This document shows positions 14,235 to 26,341 of a DNA stretch of 64,000 nt, piece after piece. Location of the stretch: contig SNVD02014099.1 of NCBI GenBank assembly GCA_013180625.2, positions 434,001 through 498,000 on the forward strand, given 5' to 3'. This DNA comes from Boswellia sacra (Eukaryota > Streptophyta > Magnoliopsida > Sapindales > Burseraceae). A program made the translations under genes and the position numbers. The first letter of the stretch is position 1. The number at the start of each line of letters is the position of its first letter. The notes beneath the pieces were generated by a model. That model was given only the letters and a program-made list of their open reading frames with translations. It made no database searches and was not told where the DNA came from.

Positions 14235-17200
14235 GGTGGGATGAGGTGCAAAAAACTAACCAAAGAAAAGGAGAAAATATGGCAGAGTTAAAGGAGTAAA
14301 TAAAAGCATAGGAGGGACGTTTGGCGAAATAGGAGAAAAAAAATTATTAAAAAGATATTACAATAAATAATCAATGATTTAAAAGGATATAAAAATTAAG
14401 AAACTAAGGGTGAGTGTTAATATCATTTTTCATTAGGAAATAGATTTCAATTACACAATAACAATCCAATTTTAAATCATTGGAGGAAAAAGAAAGACAA
14501 ATTATAATGAAAATATAGAACTGTCAAATATAAAAGTAACTCCAATCATAGCTTATCCTAATAATTAAAATCTCTAATTTAATACAGTATCGAAAAATAA
14601 AATAAAAATTCCAACTATGTCTTCAACAATTGTAGTCTTATTTTCTTTCGAGTTTAATAAGATATATATATATAGAGTAATCAAATTTTGAACGAACTTA
14701 GGATTTGTGTTTTATCAGTTTTTCTAGTTTTGTAGAATTAGAATTTTTTAGTTTTACATAAGGAACAACTGGGGATGAGAAAAAAAATTATAAATAAACG
14801 TAGAATTAGTGAAAAATATACAGTGACTTCCAAAAAGGTAAATGAGAGAGAGAGAAGTGATCTATGAAAGGATTGAGGAGAAATAAAAATATATAACATT
14901 TATGAAGAAGAAGATATGGGGATGTTTTATTCTCATTTAACTTGAAAGGGGACTTAAAAGAGTTAATTGAGTGGGGCTGAATGGAACTACACTTAACCTA
15001 ACTTAGCTTGAAAGGCCCTGAGTGACCCAAGCTCAAAATGATCTATTTGTTCACGCCCAAAACTGGTAGTGAAAAGATACGGCCTGTGAATCAGAATCAT
15101 AAAAAATTAGTTTACGTTTTATATTTTCTAAAAAAGTAAAATATTACAGATAACCTTAAACCAAGTTCTAATATTACACATAATCTTTACGTTTTGTATA
15201 ATATTATGAATAACTCTACCGTCAATTAATTTCAATTAAATGTAACTCCTAAATGGTAAAAAAGTAACTTAAGTCATTTGCTTAAGTAGTAACGGGTTCA
15301 TTCTTTTAAAATAAAATAGTATTATAAAACTTTAATGAAAAAATCATAAACAATAAAAAAATAAAATAAATATATTGACTACCAACTACACCTTCAAAAG
15401 ATACTGCTCTTATGTGAATTTAGTTATTTGAGTAAGGTTGATTGGTGTTTTAAATTAATTTAAATTAATTTTGTTTTAGGGTTTACGACCTTTTTTTAGT
15501 GTTATTATAATCTTTTATATTTTGTTGATTTTAATTAGAAGAAAATTTTCTTTTAATTTTCAATTTTAGTCTACTTAGTTTAATTAATTTTATTTATTTT
15601 TTTGTATTAAAATACTATATTTTAATATGTTTATTTTATTTTCGTTATTTTAATTCATCATCTCTTGTTTATATTTAACTACTTAATTTTTAATTTGACT
15701 TTCATTATGTATTTTTTCAGAATTTTAGAATTTATTTAATTTAAAATATTTATATTTGTTGTCTTTTAGTATATGGTTATCGGTGAAAATTTTATAACTC
15801 TTTGATTTAAACGCTGAGTCAAATGTAAAATATTTAAATAATTGATAATAGTATGGTTGAAGGATATAATAGTTATCATATGTATTTTTAATGTGTTAGG
15901 GAATTTATGGATAATATGTAAAATATGAGGGTTATATTTAATATTGGGCCTTAGTTCAGAATTATTTGTAATATTTCCCCTATCCAAAAATTTAAATTTT
16001 TTTTTTTTGAGATGAAAAAGTTATGAATAATGTTATACGTACATAATCGGATATAAAATAGATAAATCATTACAACCAATATTAATTAAAAAAAAAACAC
16101 ACAATAAGGCTACGGTGGAAACCAACAAAAATGATAAATTCAAAGAAACCTAATTAAATTAAATAGCCAGCATTTCAACTCTCCTATTAAAAAAATAAAT
16201 GAACAATAAAAAGCTATTTGCTTTTAAGATAATCTATATCAAATGATACGAATGTGATGATAGTTATCCCACATATTAAAAAGAGATTTTGAGTTTATAA
16301 AGAGAATTAATCCCCTTATTTAATAAGTTAGCCTTTGGGTTAAATACATGGTTTTAAAGGAGCTTTAAACTAAGTAATGAAGGACTTGGTTTTGGAGGAG
16401 CTATGATATATATTAAGCCAAACACCACAAACTATTCATTAATAGAGCACTTGTTGTTTGAATTGAAACTATGTATCAATTTGAGGACTTGTTTGAACAA
16501 AGACTAAAAATTAAACAAACTGTCAACATATGATCTATAAATACGAGGACTTGTCTTCAATGCGTATTAACGATGGACTAGTCTTCTTGATACTAAATAA
16601 GCGAGGAGACCCATAAGCGTCCCTATAAAATTAATGTGAAGATTTATTGTGGAAACATAAACTTATTAAATGAGGCCACTCACAAACTATTAATGTGATG
16701 AATAATGTCTGGACAAAGGCAGTTGGTGATGCATTATATGTCTCGTTTGAGAGTGAGATTATTTAAATAATTGCCCCTTATTGAATAATTGTCACGCATC
16801 CTTTATAAAATCCAAGTATTCAACTCATATTTTAATAATTATAATTTAAGACCTTAATAATCCTTAAAAGTGACTGGCAATTATCTTACATATCCCATCT
16901 GATCCTTCAAAGATTACCCACGGATGGGAAATTATTGATAACTTACCCAGGTTTTAGTCAATAGTTTTACTGAACACCAGCATAGTTTTCTTAATCTCCA
17001 CTTCAAATTAAATCTTTTGAAATTAATAATATTAATTATTGCTAAACAAATTCTTAGCTATATAAAATACTTTAAGGATTTGCCTATGCGGTCTTTGATC
17101 ACAATAAAAACTCTTCTTTGGACTCAAACTCCATGATATTACCCCTCAACCGGATCATTATATTTTGGGATTTACCCTTTGTTCGGTGATATTATTGGTA

Positions 17201-17240
17201 GTGATCATTGTGAACATGATTGACGATGAACAAGTTGTTC
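13300..17240. other. AT-rich intergenic DNA, no gene
   Basis: I find no supported coding region. A run of 26 T lies at 14,202-14,227. At about 15,130-15,985 the two ends look like imperfect inverted repeats around AAATATTACA, so this may be an old MITE. The part near 16,265-16,340 (TCCCACAT, then GGGTTAAATAC) resembles LTR fragments of Ty1/copia elements, but no clear end was found. Confidence 0.4.
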
Positions 17241-17241
17241 G

Positions 17242-17808
17242 TGTTGGAGTTTTGGCTCTTTAGCCATTTTTATGTGTGTGCAAGGATCCCACATGGAGTG
17301 GAAGTTATTATGTTGGAGAGGCTTGGGCTTATAAAATAAAGTCAAGTCTTTTATTTAAGTGTCCCACTTGAAATTTTCCTTGACCCCCATATTGTGTAAG
17401 GTCTCATATAAGACCTCATAGTTTAAGGACCTTTCATTAAGGATCTTAAAGTTTATAATATTTATTTTCCCCCCTTTTTACTTTTGAGTATTTGTAGTAT
17501 TGCCCAATTGTTTGAGAAATTATAGTTTGACCCAACTATTTGGGTAATTACAGTTTGGCCAAATAGTTGCGGTATTTGTATTGTAACCCAAAAGTTTGTA
17601 ATTCTCTTTGAAGATAGTGAAAGTTTTTCAGCGGCGCCCGAGGACGTAGGTAACAATATCGAACCTCGTTAAATCTTGGTGTTCTTTCTATTTTTGTATT
17701 GTTGGTTGATTGGTTGCCTCTTTAGTTGTTATTATATTCAATTATCTAGCATAGTTTGTGGTTGTGCATTTGGTTGTTTTGACGGTATCGCTTCCGCATT
17801 GTGCAACA
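17242..17808 (+). mobile_element. Degraded Ty1/copia-type LTR (5' end of element)
   Basis: The stretch starts with TGTTGGAG and ends in GTGCAACA, the usual TG...CA form of an LTR. A primer-binding site follows two bases after the end. Inside are GGATCCCACAT and a GGCGCCCGAGG motif, as in many plant copia LTRs. A second TGTTGGAG at 17,311 is an alternative start. No partner LTR or pol gene is visible downstream, so only the 5' part of the element seems to remain. The left border is uncertain; the right border is better supported. Confidence 0.55.
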
Positions 17809-17810
17809 AT

Positions 17811-17824
17811 TGGTATCAAAGCCT
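17811..17824 (+). other. Retrotransposon primer-binding site (initiator tRNA-Met type)
   Basis: TGGTATCAAAGCCT follows the LTR end after two bases. It differs by one base from TGGTATCAGAGC, the plant initiator tRNA-Met complement used by copia elements. Confidence 0.65.
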
Positions 17825-19600
17825 AAGGTTTTGGGTAGTGAGTGGCTAATTCATTGAAGCACTTACTACTATTCTGGGCTGTTGAATTTGGATTGCTAGT
17901 TATTGAATATAATAGTTTGTTTGGAGCTTGGTTATTGGTGATTTGTGTATCAAGCTTATTTGTGAGAGGTAGTGATGGCATTATCGTCAACTATATAGCG
18001 AATGCTTCTTTTATTTTGTGAATGTTTTATTCATTTATGAGAAGGTTGTGTTCGTGTTGATTAAGTCTGTTTAAGTTAGTATACACTTGAGAGAACTTGC
18101 GAGTTGAATGTTTATGTAATTCTGTGTTAGACATTGTGGTTATGTTTTACTTAACAATGTGTTGTTAAGTTGTTAGCGACAGAGAGTGGGCAGTGTCATT
18201 AGAGTTTAAGATCTTAATAGGATTTTGTTTTACAAAGATTAGGTCAGTGTATAAGAATGAGTTAGCACTGTAAACGATCTTAAAGATTGTACAAACAAGA
18301 AATTAGTGAATTGCAGCTCTAAAGTTGTTCGTGGATGTAGGTTTTATAGCCGAATCACGTAAAATCCTCCTGTGCTATTTTACTTTACAGTTTACTGTTA
18401 TATTGCAAATAACTTTATATTTCCAGATCTAACAGTTTGTTTCTCTTATGTTTTTATGTTGATTTTACCTAAGAAAAACAATAATACAGCAGTAGAGGTC
18501 AATGGTCATGCTATTCTAAATAAGATGAAAAGAAAGATTGAATTTTATTCAAAGTTAAAGTAAGGAGCCATAGTATGTTCCTTTCCTATGTGGTTTACAC
18601 ATTAGAATGCACAGCATATTGAAAAAAATTTTGTTGGAAGGCAAAAACAGTAGCACTTGAGAGTTGTTCCCTCTTGATAATATGTGATTTCTCTAAACAA
18701 ATATGAAAAAAATTATATGATTGTGTTGTTGAATGAAAAAAAAAATTTGTTGGGTTAATAAGAAAAATTTTGTATAATTGGTGCATGGAGTAAAATTGAT
18801 TGAATACAAATATGTTTATCAAGGATTTTAGTGGAATTATTTAGAATGTATGGAGCAACTCATTTCTTTTTAAAATTTGAAATTGGATGTGTGAAGCAAT
18901 TGGGTTGTTTAGAGCAATTATTTGGGTGCAAATAGCCTCACAATTTTTAATTGGACAAATGGGTATTTAGAGTAGTATCTTGGATGCAAATAGTCTCACC
19001 TTATTTGTTTTAATTTTAATCTATCAATTGAACATTTTAACCTTGTGATTTTTTTTGTTAACAAGATCATATAACTGACAATAAGGGATGTGTTATCCAC
19101 TTAGTCTTCAATACATCCATCGTCAATGGTTGCTAATAATGGTTTGCCTTCGGAGCTAAATTTCTATTTTTGGGAAGTGATGTGCACTAACCTTCCAACA
19201 GTCTATCCGATTTCTAGAAATTAGATGCCATTACGCCTTTGTTCTTAATTAATTTTTATGTCTTATTACTTAAATTAAATTAAATTGTGACAGCGCTAAT
19301 ACATTTTGTACAAATCCATTCATTTTTCTTTTCCAAAAAGGTTTTGGGTGGAACCTAATGAAGTCTACGAAGCCAGTGACTATCCTCTGGCTAGCGATCA
19401 TGATCCCAATTAATTTGCCAATAATCTCCAAACTAACACTCATATTCAGCTTTACAATCACATTCTATGTTGATTAACACAAATATATAGATCAAATGCA
19501 ATAATTAATGATATTGATGCTGGACAGTTTTGGCGCATCAACTTTTATTGTCTAGTTTTTGAGTTCTTTTATGATTAGGTTGAAGCTTCGAGCTAGATTT
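17825..19600. other. Internal remains of the copia-type element and AT-rich DNA
   Basis: The first few hundred bases after the primer site are probably leader of the retroelement, but no gag or pol motif can be read. Short imperfect repeats around GGGTGCAAATAG or TGGATGCAAATAG occur at about 18,920-19,000. An open frame on the minus strand at 19,270-19,461 is not recognised. Confidence 0.35.
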
Positions 19601-19601
19601 G

Positions 19602-20115
19602 TGTTGCCCATCTCTCTGTTTATGAAGGTCTGATACCTTCATCTACGGAGTCAAGTTGTCACTTCATCAGTGTCGCATTGCTAATATGAATATCTAGAAT
19701 CATTATTATTTTACAATTCCTTTTCTTAGCTTATTTTTCTTCTATTTGAATTAGACTTTTCTTATTTGAGTTGTTTGAATCAAATTAGCTTTGTCTAGAA
19801 TTTTCTTATTTTGTTTTGAGTCTAATTAGGATTGTTATTATTTTAGGTTAAATATTATTTTCTTGTTTAATTAGGATTATAATATTTTAGGATATTTTAA
19901 TATTATTAGGATTTTATTTTTCTTGATCTAATTTTACAAGAATTATGATTATTTAGCCTTTATAAAGGTGTGTTTTACCCTAATCTTGTAATCCATTCTC
20001 ATTAGTTAGCCCATATAAGGGTGTGTTTTACCCTAATCTTGTAATTCATTCTCATTTATCAAATAAAATTTTGAACTTGTGTTCATAATTACCTTTTCTT
20101 TAAGCTTCCTCATCA
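19602..20115 (+). repeat. 5' LTR of the 19.6-22.6 kb element
   Basis: Begins TGTTGCCC and ends CTCATCA. It contains an internal tandem duplication of about 54 bases (19,954-20,007 and 20,008-20,061; each with TATAA-like and GTGTGTTTTACCC segments), which explains most of its extra length over the right copy. AAATAAA near the end fits a poly(A) signal. Confidence 0.75.
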
Positions 20116-20119
20116 AATT

Positions 20120-20135
20120 TGGTATTAGAGCCAAA
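20120..20135 (+). other. Primer-binding site of the LTR element
   Basis: TGGTATTAGAGCCAAA starts five bases after the left LTR. It differs by one base from the initiator tRNA-Met complement TGGTATCAGAGCC. Confidence 0.7.
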
Positions 20136-20244
20136 ATCACTTGTCTTGCATGGCATGTGATGATCTGGTAGGTGATGGTTCTTATGACGTTGATCAGAGA
20201 GCTAGGGCTATAGCAAGAAAAGTTATTATGCTAGCTGTCTAATC

Positions 20245-20932
20245 TAGGGATGGCAAAATTCGGGTGCGGGTGCGGGTTTGGCATTTCTACACCCGCACCG
20301 GACAAAAAAACTCCCCTCGGTCCGTGCAAAATCCCTGGATTTTTTTGGGTTTTTTTTTTCGGTATAGGTATTTGCGAGTTTTGAGATTGTACATACCGCA
20401 CCCGAAAAAAACCCCGAATTTTCCCCAGCTTGTCCCCGCTTTTTTTTTTCTTATTTTTTTTTTAACTTTTTGAAATGAATCAAATAAAATAAGGTTGCTT
20501 AATATGCCATAAAGATGTGCTTGGTAGTTATGGAAAAGCTTGTATAATGTATTTTTCAACACCTAAGTTCAAATCACAATACATTACCTGATTAATTAGT
20601 TTTAATTAAATTATATAAAAAATAACTTATATATACATGTCTACCAATTTTAATAGTAAAAAAGTATGTGGTTTGGTGGTTAATAGTTAAAAATCAACTT
20701 TCAAGTCATGGGTAAAAGTCTTGGTATATATATATTTTTTTTTGATAAATGGCTTGAGTTGTGCAGGTGCGGGGTTTATTGGCAATACCACACCTGCACC
20801 GCACCCAAACTAATTTCCTCTTGAAAATTCCCGCACCTCGATTTTCTTCCCGCAAAATCTGAGCTTTTTCCACCCAGATTGACTGGGGAAAATCCGGGTT
20901 CCCAGACCATGCATGAAAAACTATCATCCCTA
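20245..20932. mobile_element. hAT-like non-autonomous element nested in the LTR element
   Basis: The element starts TAGGGATGG and ends CATCCCTA, giving short terminal inverted repeats. It is flanked by GTCTAATC on the left (20,237-20,244) and GTCCAATC on the right (20,933-20,940), an 8-bp target duplication with one mismatch, the size expected for hAT transposases. Both subterminal parts carry GGTGCGGG or its complement, and the middle is AT-rich. There is no transposase, so it depended on another element. Confidence 0.75.
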
Positions 20933-21149
20933 GTCCAATCTATGCAAACCTGAATTGAAGACCAAATTAATGATCGTTTCAACAAGCTGTGTCGTCAATT
21001 GGAAGAGAGGGGGATTGGCGATAATAGGAAGATTGAAGGAAGGTATAAGTGAAATGAAGACACAGAGGCTCCCGTGCTCATGCCAATGGACAAACTTTCT
21101 TAATACAATTACGGAATTCCATGCATCGATTCAATGGATATCGAATTAG

Positions 21150-22145
21150 ATGATAGAGCCACTGGTAAACAAAATAAGATTGAAGAGAAGCAACATAAGG
21201 ATGTTGAGGTGAGTAAAGAAAATTCAAAAATAGTTTAGGGAATTCATGGAAAAGATGGGGAATCTTTGTTAATCGTCAACAACTCAGATCATCGATTAGA
21301 GAGTGAAATCTCACCGCCACCACAAATTAATAGATCAGAGCATACACGACAAACTTTCCTTCCTCATCGACTTCCAATTGCAACAGGACTACCTGGAAAA
21401 AGTCCATTAACATTATGATTATACGAACAACAACCACAACCATTGGCAAGTGAATTGTCATCACCCTCCCAAAAAGATTCGTAGGTCATCATAGAAGCAG
21501 AATCTGTGGTTGACGCAGATCAAAATCGCTGAAAACCGCTGTAGCCACCACCACAAGAGGAAAGATCATCATTCATGGTGATGAGTATCGAATATTGGCA
21601 AGTAAATAGACACCTCCCACTCTTTTCAACTCAGATTGGTTGAATCTACAACCCTAATAGGAATAGCTGAGTTTTATGGTTGAAAAAGTGTTTGTTCTCG
21701 ATGTGCATGGTAGATTACAATCAACCTCCTGTGATGAAAAATATCAGACAAGCCCTTACAACAAAAAACAGACCGGTCCTTACGGTGACAAATATCAGTT
21801 AGGTCCCTCATATGCAAAATATCAGTTTGATCCTTCAAAAGAAATATTTCAGTTTGGTTCGGATTTTTGGCAAATATCATCTAAACCCTATGAGGTTTTG
21901 TTTGTGATAGAGAAGCTTCTGCAAAATGTCAACTTGGTTCATTTGTCTTCCAAATTTTATTTTAAGCCCTCATCAAAATTAAATATTCAATAAAAGAGGG
22001 TTTGGGGTTCAAAAGTAAAAGATTGGAGACATGGTCCAAATATTTGTCATGGCAATTCTACTTCAACAAGAATCAAATTTTATGATTAGGAAAATTATTA
22101 GTTGAAGCTTCAAACTAAAGTCACGTCGCTAGCCCATCAAAGTTG
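21150..22145 (+). other. Internal region of the LTR element, right half
   Basis: No retroviral domain is readable. An open frame at 21,676-21,993 contains four or five imperfect repeats of about ten residues with KYQ or FQF followed by a G/S/D-P-S/Y pattern (nucleotides about 21,735-21,870). Its function is unknown. It may be only an expanded tandem repeat in an untranslated leader. Confidence 0.35.
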
Positions 22146-22593
22146 TGATGCCCAACTCTCTGGTTGTGGATGTCTGATACCTTCATCTATAGAATCGCGT
22201 CACTACTTCATCAATGTCACATTGCTACTTTGAATTTCTAGAATCATGTTTGTTTTATAATTCCGCTTCTTAGCTTATTTTCTTTCCTCTTTGAATTAGA
22301 CTTTTCTTATTTGAGTTGTTTGAGTCAAATTAGGTTTGTTTAGTATTTTCTTATTTTGGTTTGAGTCTAATTAGGATTTTTATTACTTTTGGTGAAATAT
22401 TATTTTCTTGTTTAATTAAGATTCTAGCATTTTAGGATATTTTAATATTAGTAGGATTTTTTTTTAATCTAGTTAAATTCTTATAGCCTATAAAAGGGTG
22501 TGTTTTAACTAGTCTTGTAATTCATTTTCATTATTATCAAATAAAAGTTTGAATTTTTGTTCATATTTATCTTTTCTTTAAACTTCCACATCA
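22146..22593 (+). repeat. 3' LTR of the 19.6-22.6 kb element
   Basis: Begins TGATGCCCA and ends ACATCA. It aligns along its length with the left LTR, including TCTGATACCTTCATCTA and the GGTGTGTTTTA stretch, but has only one copy of the 54-base unit. Confidence 0.75.
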
Positions 22594-22728
22594 GATACTC
22601 CAGCTGCAATCACAATTTTTAATCTCTAAAAACATTTAATTCTTTAAATAAATAATGGAAGATGATGTACAAGATGGTTATGGCTGCATCTATTAACTCA
22701 TACTTCAAAGAAACAAACCAAATTACAT

Positions 22729-24266
22729 TCAATTTCCATGCCCTCTCTTCCCCTGTGTTATACTCTTTAGTTTCTCTTGGAAACTTTCCCAAATGTCTCT
22801 TATTTGTCTCCTTGTGGTGAATCTTTGCTTCAGAACCACTTTGATGACCAACCCACTTGCATACCCTACCAGAACTGCTATTTTCCGATCAGCTTCATAT
22901 TGAGCCTTTGAGCTTGGATCTTCTTTCTCTAAGGAAGCAATATTTTCACACTTTTTTGATAATGGCTCTCCACACAACCCTGGATTCCTAATAAATGAAT
23001 CATTCTTAAATGTATCAAATTGGTTCCCTTGTGGTATGTGTCCTGTGAGACGATTATTTGAAATATTGAAGAATTCAAGGAATGTGAGTGCTGCCATTTG
23101 TTAAGGAATTTCTCCCAATAATCTATTATTAGAGACATCCAATGATTCTAGGCTTGCTAGGTTACCTAAAGATGATGGAATGTAACCTTGGAGATTATTA
23201 TTGGAGAGGTTAAGAAAATGAAGCCCTTTTAATTTGCTAGTGGATGTTGGAATCTCACCTTCAAATCTATTGATAGACAAAATAATGCCTGTTAGGATAT
23301 TTGGGATCTTTTTATACTTTATTTCTATGCCTTTGCTCATCATAGTCATTGAAGAGCATACCGATCAAAGTTAAAAAAAGCAGTCGTGTAATATTCAAGT
23401 GGTGATAATTGAAACTGCATATAAGCTAGTTGGCTTTTATTGACAAATTTCATGGCCTTCCAAGACTCAAAGTATTTTTGTGGAAGCTCACCTGTAAATT
23501 GATTTTGAGAAAGGTCAATTATATGCAATTTGGGAAATTCAAAATCACTTTAAGGTTCATTTATCACATCATGAAATCTTTTGGATCGCAAGATAAGAAC
23601 CTTCAACTCTTGAAGACTTCCCAACCAAGAGGGAAAAAAAATCAGTGATACGGTTTTCTCCAAGATTAAGAAATTCTAAGCTTGTACAGTTGGCTAATGA
23701 CATTGAATTCTGCCTTCCAATGGATTGTTGCTTAAATCGATCATCTTTAGCTTTGTTCCCTTCATGAAGGTTTGAGGAATAATTCTGCGAAATTTATTGC
23801 TACTTAGTTGTAGTATTGATAGGCCATAACTTAAAATTGCCCAAACATTGTGGAAGGATTCCGCTTAAGTTGTGAGAAAAATCAAGAGCATAAAGACTAC
23901 TCAAGTTGCATATCTGACGTGGAATTTTTGCCATGAGTTGATTGTTTGAAACCAAATAGAAAAGGGCAGACACTGATAATGGAATTGGAATTGGTCCTCA
24001 TAACTTATTGAACCTAGGATCTAAACTGACTAGGTTAATCTATGGACGCACAACATGATGTTGCTCAAATCCCGTCAAAAGGTTATTGGAAAGGTTCAAG
24101 GATGACAAATTGTCTACACCTACGTTTAGCAACCATCCAGGTATTTGACCTTGTATATTGTTTGAGGAAAGGTCTAACCCCAGTAATTGATGTTTGGTTC
24201 CACAGAAAATTTAGAAATCCACTAAGGTTGTAGGATCCAAATCCTATAGACTCAAATTGCTACTGA
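22729..24266 (-). pseudogene. RLP pseudogene, C-terminal part (Cf-9-like)
   Basis: Read on the minus strand, it encodes the later leucine-rich repeats of a plant receptor-like protein. The typical end follows: LTFLEFFNISNNRLTGHIP, GNQFDTF, NPGLCGEPLS, then an acidic stretch, a membrane span and a short basic tail, ending at 22,729. RLPs of this type are cell-surface proteins that work with SOBIR1 and sense microbes or developmental signals. The copy is broken: CAA has become TAA at about 23,101-23,103 just before QMAAL, there is a frameshift at a run of A at about 23,634-23,641, and there are small deletions near 23,700. It stops abruptly at 24,266, where viral sequence begins. It is a near copy of 31,506-33,123, minus the palindrome there. 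The part at 22,594-22,728 is its 3' flank. Confidence 0.85.
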
Positions 24267-26341
24267 TTTAAAAAATACAAGAAATGTTGAAAAGTAATAA
24301 TTATAATAGCATATAAACAAAGCGTGACTTAAATAGCAAGTTGGAAATGTGGAAAATAAGAGATGAGTAAAACATACTTTAGAAAAATAGGAGATGAGTA
24401 AAACTTACTTTATTGAAAACTTTCTTTGAAAAGATTACAAGGGAACTTTGACGGCAAACACTCACTCTTTCTAGCCAGTGCTAGTTGATGCCTCCTTTTT
24501 GGTTACAAGACTTCTTATATAGGCTTAATGACAGTCTTTAAAACTTTTGAAATCCACTAACGTCATTACATTCTTACAAATATCTTTGACTATCATACAC
24601 ATGACTCCAACACATGAAACATATTGATTACAACTTTTGACAAATTGACTCAACTATATATATCTTTTACTATTTTTGATAAGATTGAACGACTTCAATG
24701 AAACATGGATGGCTATTGTCTTCACATGACATGATAACCTTGCTTTATGCTTTTTCCACCGCCTTTCTAGAAACATGAGTTGGATACTTTTTACTTTATC
24801 GATTACAGATCATAAGGATCTTGAGAAAATGGTCCACCAAATGGATTTTCTTCTGGATTATTTGGAGTACTATCGGATGAGCTATTCGAAATCTGTTGAA
24901 TAAGTGCCATTAATTGCTTGAGCTGCTCACTTTTTGATTTCTTCTTTTTGTAGCCTTTTAAGGATATTGACTTGTCATGGGCTTGGCCTTCTATCTTTGA
25001 TGGAGTAGTGTGCCTAATAGATTTCTCCTTAGGCTTGGCCCGATATTGAATAGGCCTTTTACCGGTCTTGAGCCATTGCTGAATATTTTGAACTGAACAT
25101 CTTAAAATATCATACTTATCCCATCATTTAATTCTAAATTCTCTGACTAATGATAAAAAACAATGAGAACAATAGGACTCAATGGTGTATGGCCAAGATA
25201 AAATCCAGAAAATTTGAAAATCTATATGGAAATTGATTTGTTGGATGAAAGGTTGGTCTGGGACATCAGCATGGTTTTTTAATAAAGAAAGGATAATTGA
25301 TTAATCTATTGTGGATAAATTGCTGGATTAGCTCCTAAATAGTACCACCATCCTAGGAACCAAGATGGATAAAACTTTTGACATCTAGTATCAAAATGGA
25401 TGAACAAAGAATGATCAAATGTTCTAAGATAAAACATATTAAACTAAACATTTTGATAATCTACATAATTATAACCATTTGGTTCGTAAAGAATTGAAAA
25501 AGAAACATTAGTCCAGATGTCTTGAGTACCAAATTCTCTACGGGTTTTGACTTTCTTTATTTTACAGGTTGAATAATAAATTTGATCTAGATTTTTTGGA
25601 TTCTTATGATGGACTATTTCTACGCTATCGGTATCAACTAGAATCAATTCTTAAAATTGATGATTTTTCAATGGATTATCCATAATATATTGACAATCTG
25701 GAAGGAATAATCTTTGAGTAAGAGTTTTTAATTCAACTAAAGACTAACTTGGTGTACTGAGTAACTTGGAGATGTTACCGTTGACTTTTTGTAATATAAT
25801 TGGACTTTTGAATAAACAAACCTACCTGGGTAGATGAACCAGTTTCTAATTAAGTACCTGATTGGGTGGATGACCAGCTACAGCTTAGAAAAATGATAAA
25901 GGAGGATATTAAGCTAAAACCGAATAAGTGTTTGCAAGGGGACTTGGCCCACTCCTGCAACCTGAATAGATTAATTAGTTTTTGTCATGATGTAATCACT
26001 AGCCTTCATGATCTTTTTGTCTGACATTTTGAATAATCTCACCAAGTGTTTCACTCTTTGAATTTGTATTGTAAAAATTCTGTTTTTAAACAATCTGGAA
26101 TAGAATTATTTTCTCCTTTAATAAATTCAATTTCAAAGTCAAATACATATAATATTGCCTACCATCTAGCAAAAATTTGTGTATAAACTAAATTTTTAAC
26201 GTCTTTTTGCAAAATCTCTTTCGCAGATTTGCAATCAATATGAAGTAAAAATCTTTTGTTGAATAAATCATGTTGAAATTTTGTAAGATTAAAAGAAATC
26301 TAAATGTTTCTGGAGTTTTAATACTACTTTCTTATTCTAAG
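24267..26341 (-). mobile_element. Endogenous pararetrovirus fragment, left arm (florendovirus-like)
   Basis: Read on the minus strand from 26,341 down, it contains the end of an RNase H domain (about 26,270-26,090, with ARWQAI and FDFEIEFIKGE), then the gap to a second open frame. That frame has the ORF2 hallmarks of florendoviruses (ILVDTDS, then the YSTC-IKK and NYVDYQ patterns) at about 25,440-25,660. A TATA box and poly(A) signal follow near the outer end. Florendoviruses are ancient plant Caulimoviridae known from copies fixed in genomes. This copy holds only the 3' part of a genome and has many stops, so it is not an intact virus. It is the mirror image of the right arm. Confidence 0.75.
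24409..24521 (-). promoter_or_regulatory. Viral promoter TATA box and poly(A) signal, left arm
   Basis: On the minus strand TATATAAG lies at 24,521-24,514 and AATAAA at 24,414-24,409, about 105 bases apart. This close order of TATA box and poly(A) signal is the layout of pararetroviral transcripts, where the signal is passed once near the 5' end. It matches the right arm at 31,272-31,374. A short local duplication of GATGAGTAAAAC occurs at about 24,363-24,404. Confidence 0.55.

Larger units (their letters stand above)
19602..22593 (+). mobile_element. Short-bodied LTR retroelement without pol (LARD/TRIM-like)
   Basis: Two direct repeats of about 0.45-0.5 kb bracket about 2.0 kb. Both begin TG(T/A)TGCCCA and end CATCA. 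A tRNA-Met-type primer site follows the left repeat. The inside has no reverse transcriptase, integrase or protease. Only short broken frames occur, one with a coiled-coil-like start near 20,950 that could be a gag remnant, and 688 bases of the inside are a later hAT-like insertion. The LTRs differ by scattered changes and by a duplication in the left one, so the element is old. I could not find a matching 5-bp target duplication. Confidence 0.7.

Noticed and set aside
20287..20562. Open frames on both strands inside the hAT-like element
   Set aside because: They arise from GC-rich subterminal repeats and poly-A/T runs. No transposase motifs are present.
19597..22598. A 5-bp target duplication for the LTR element (ATTTG against GATAC)
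   Set aside because: The flanks do not match, so no duplication is claimed. The element is supported by LTR similarity and the primer site only.
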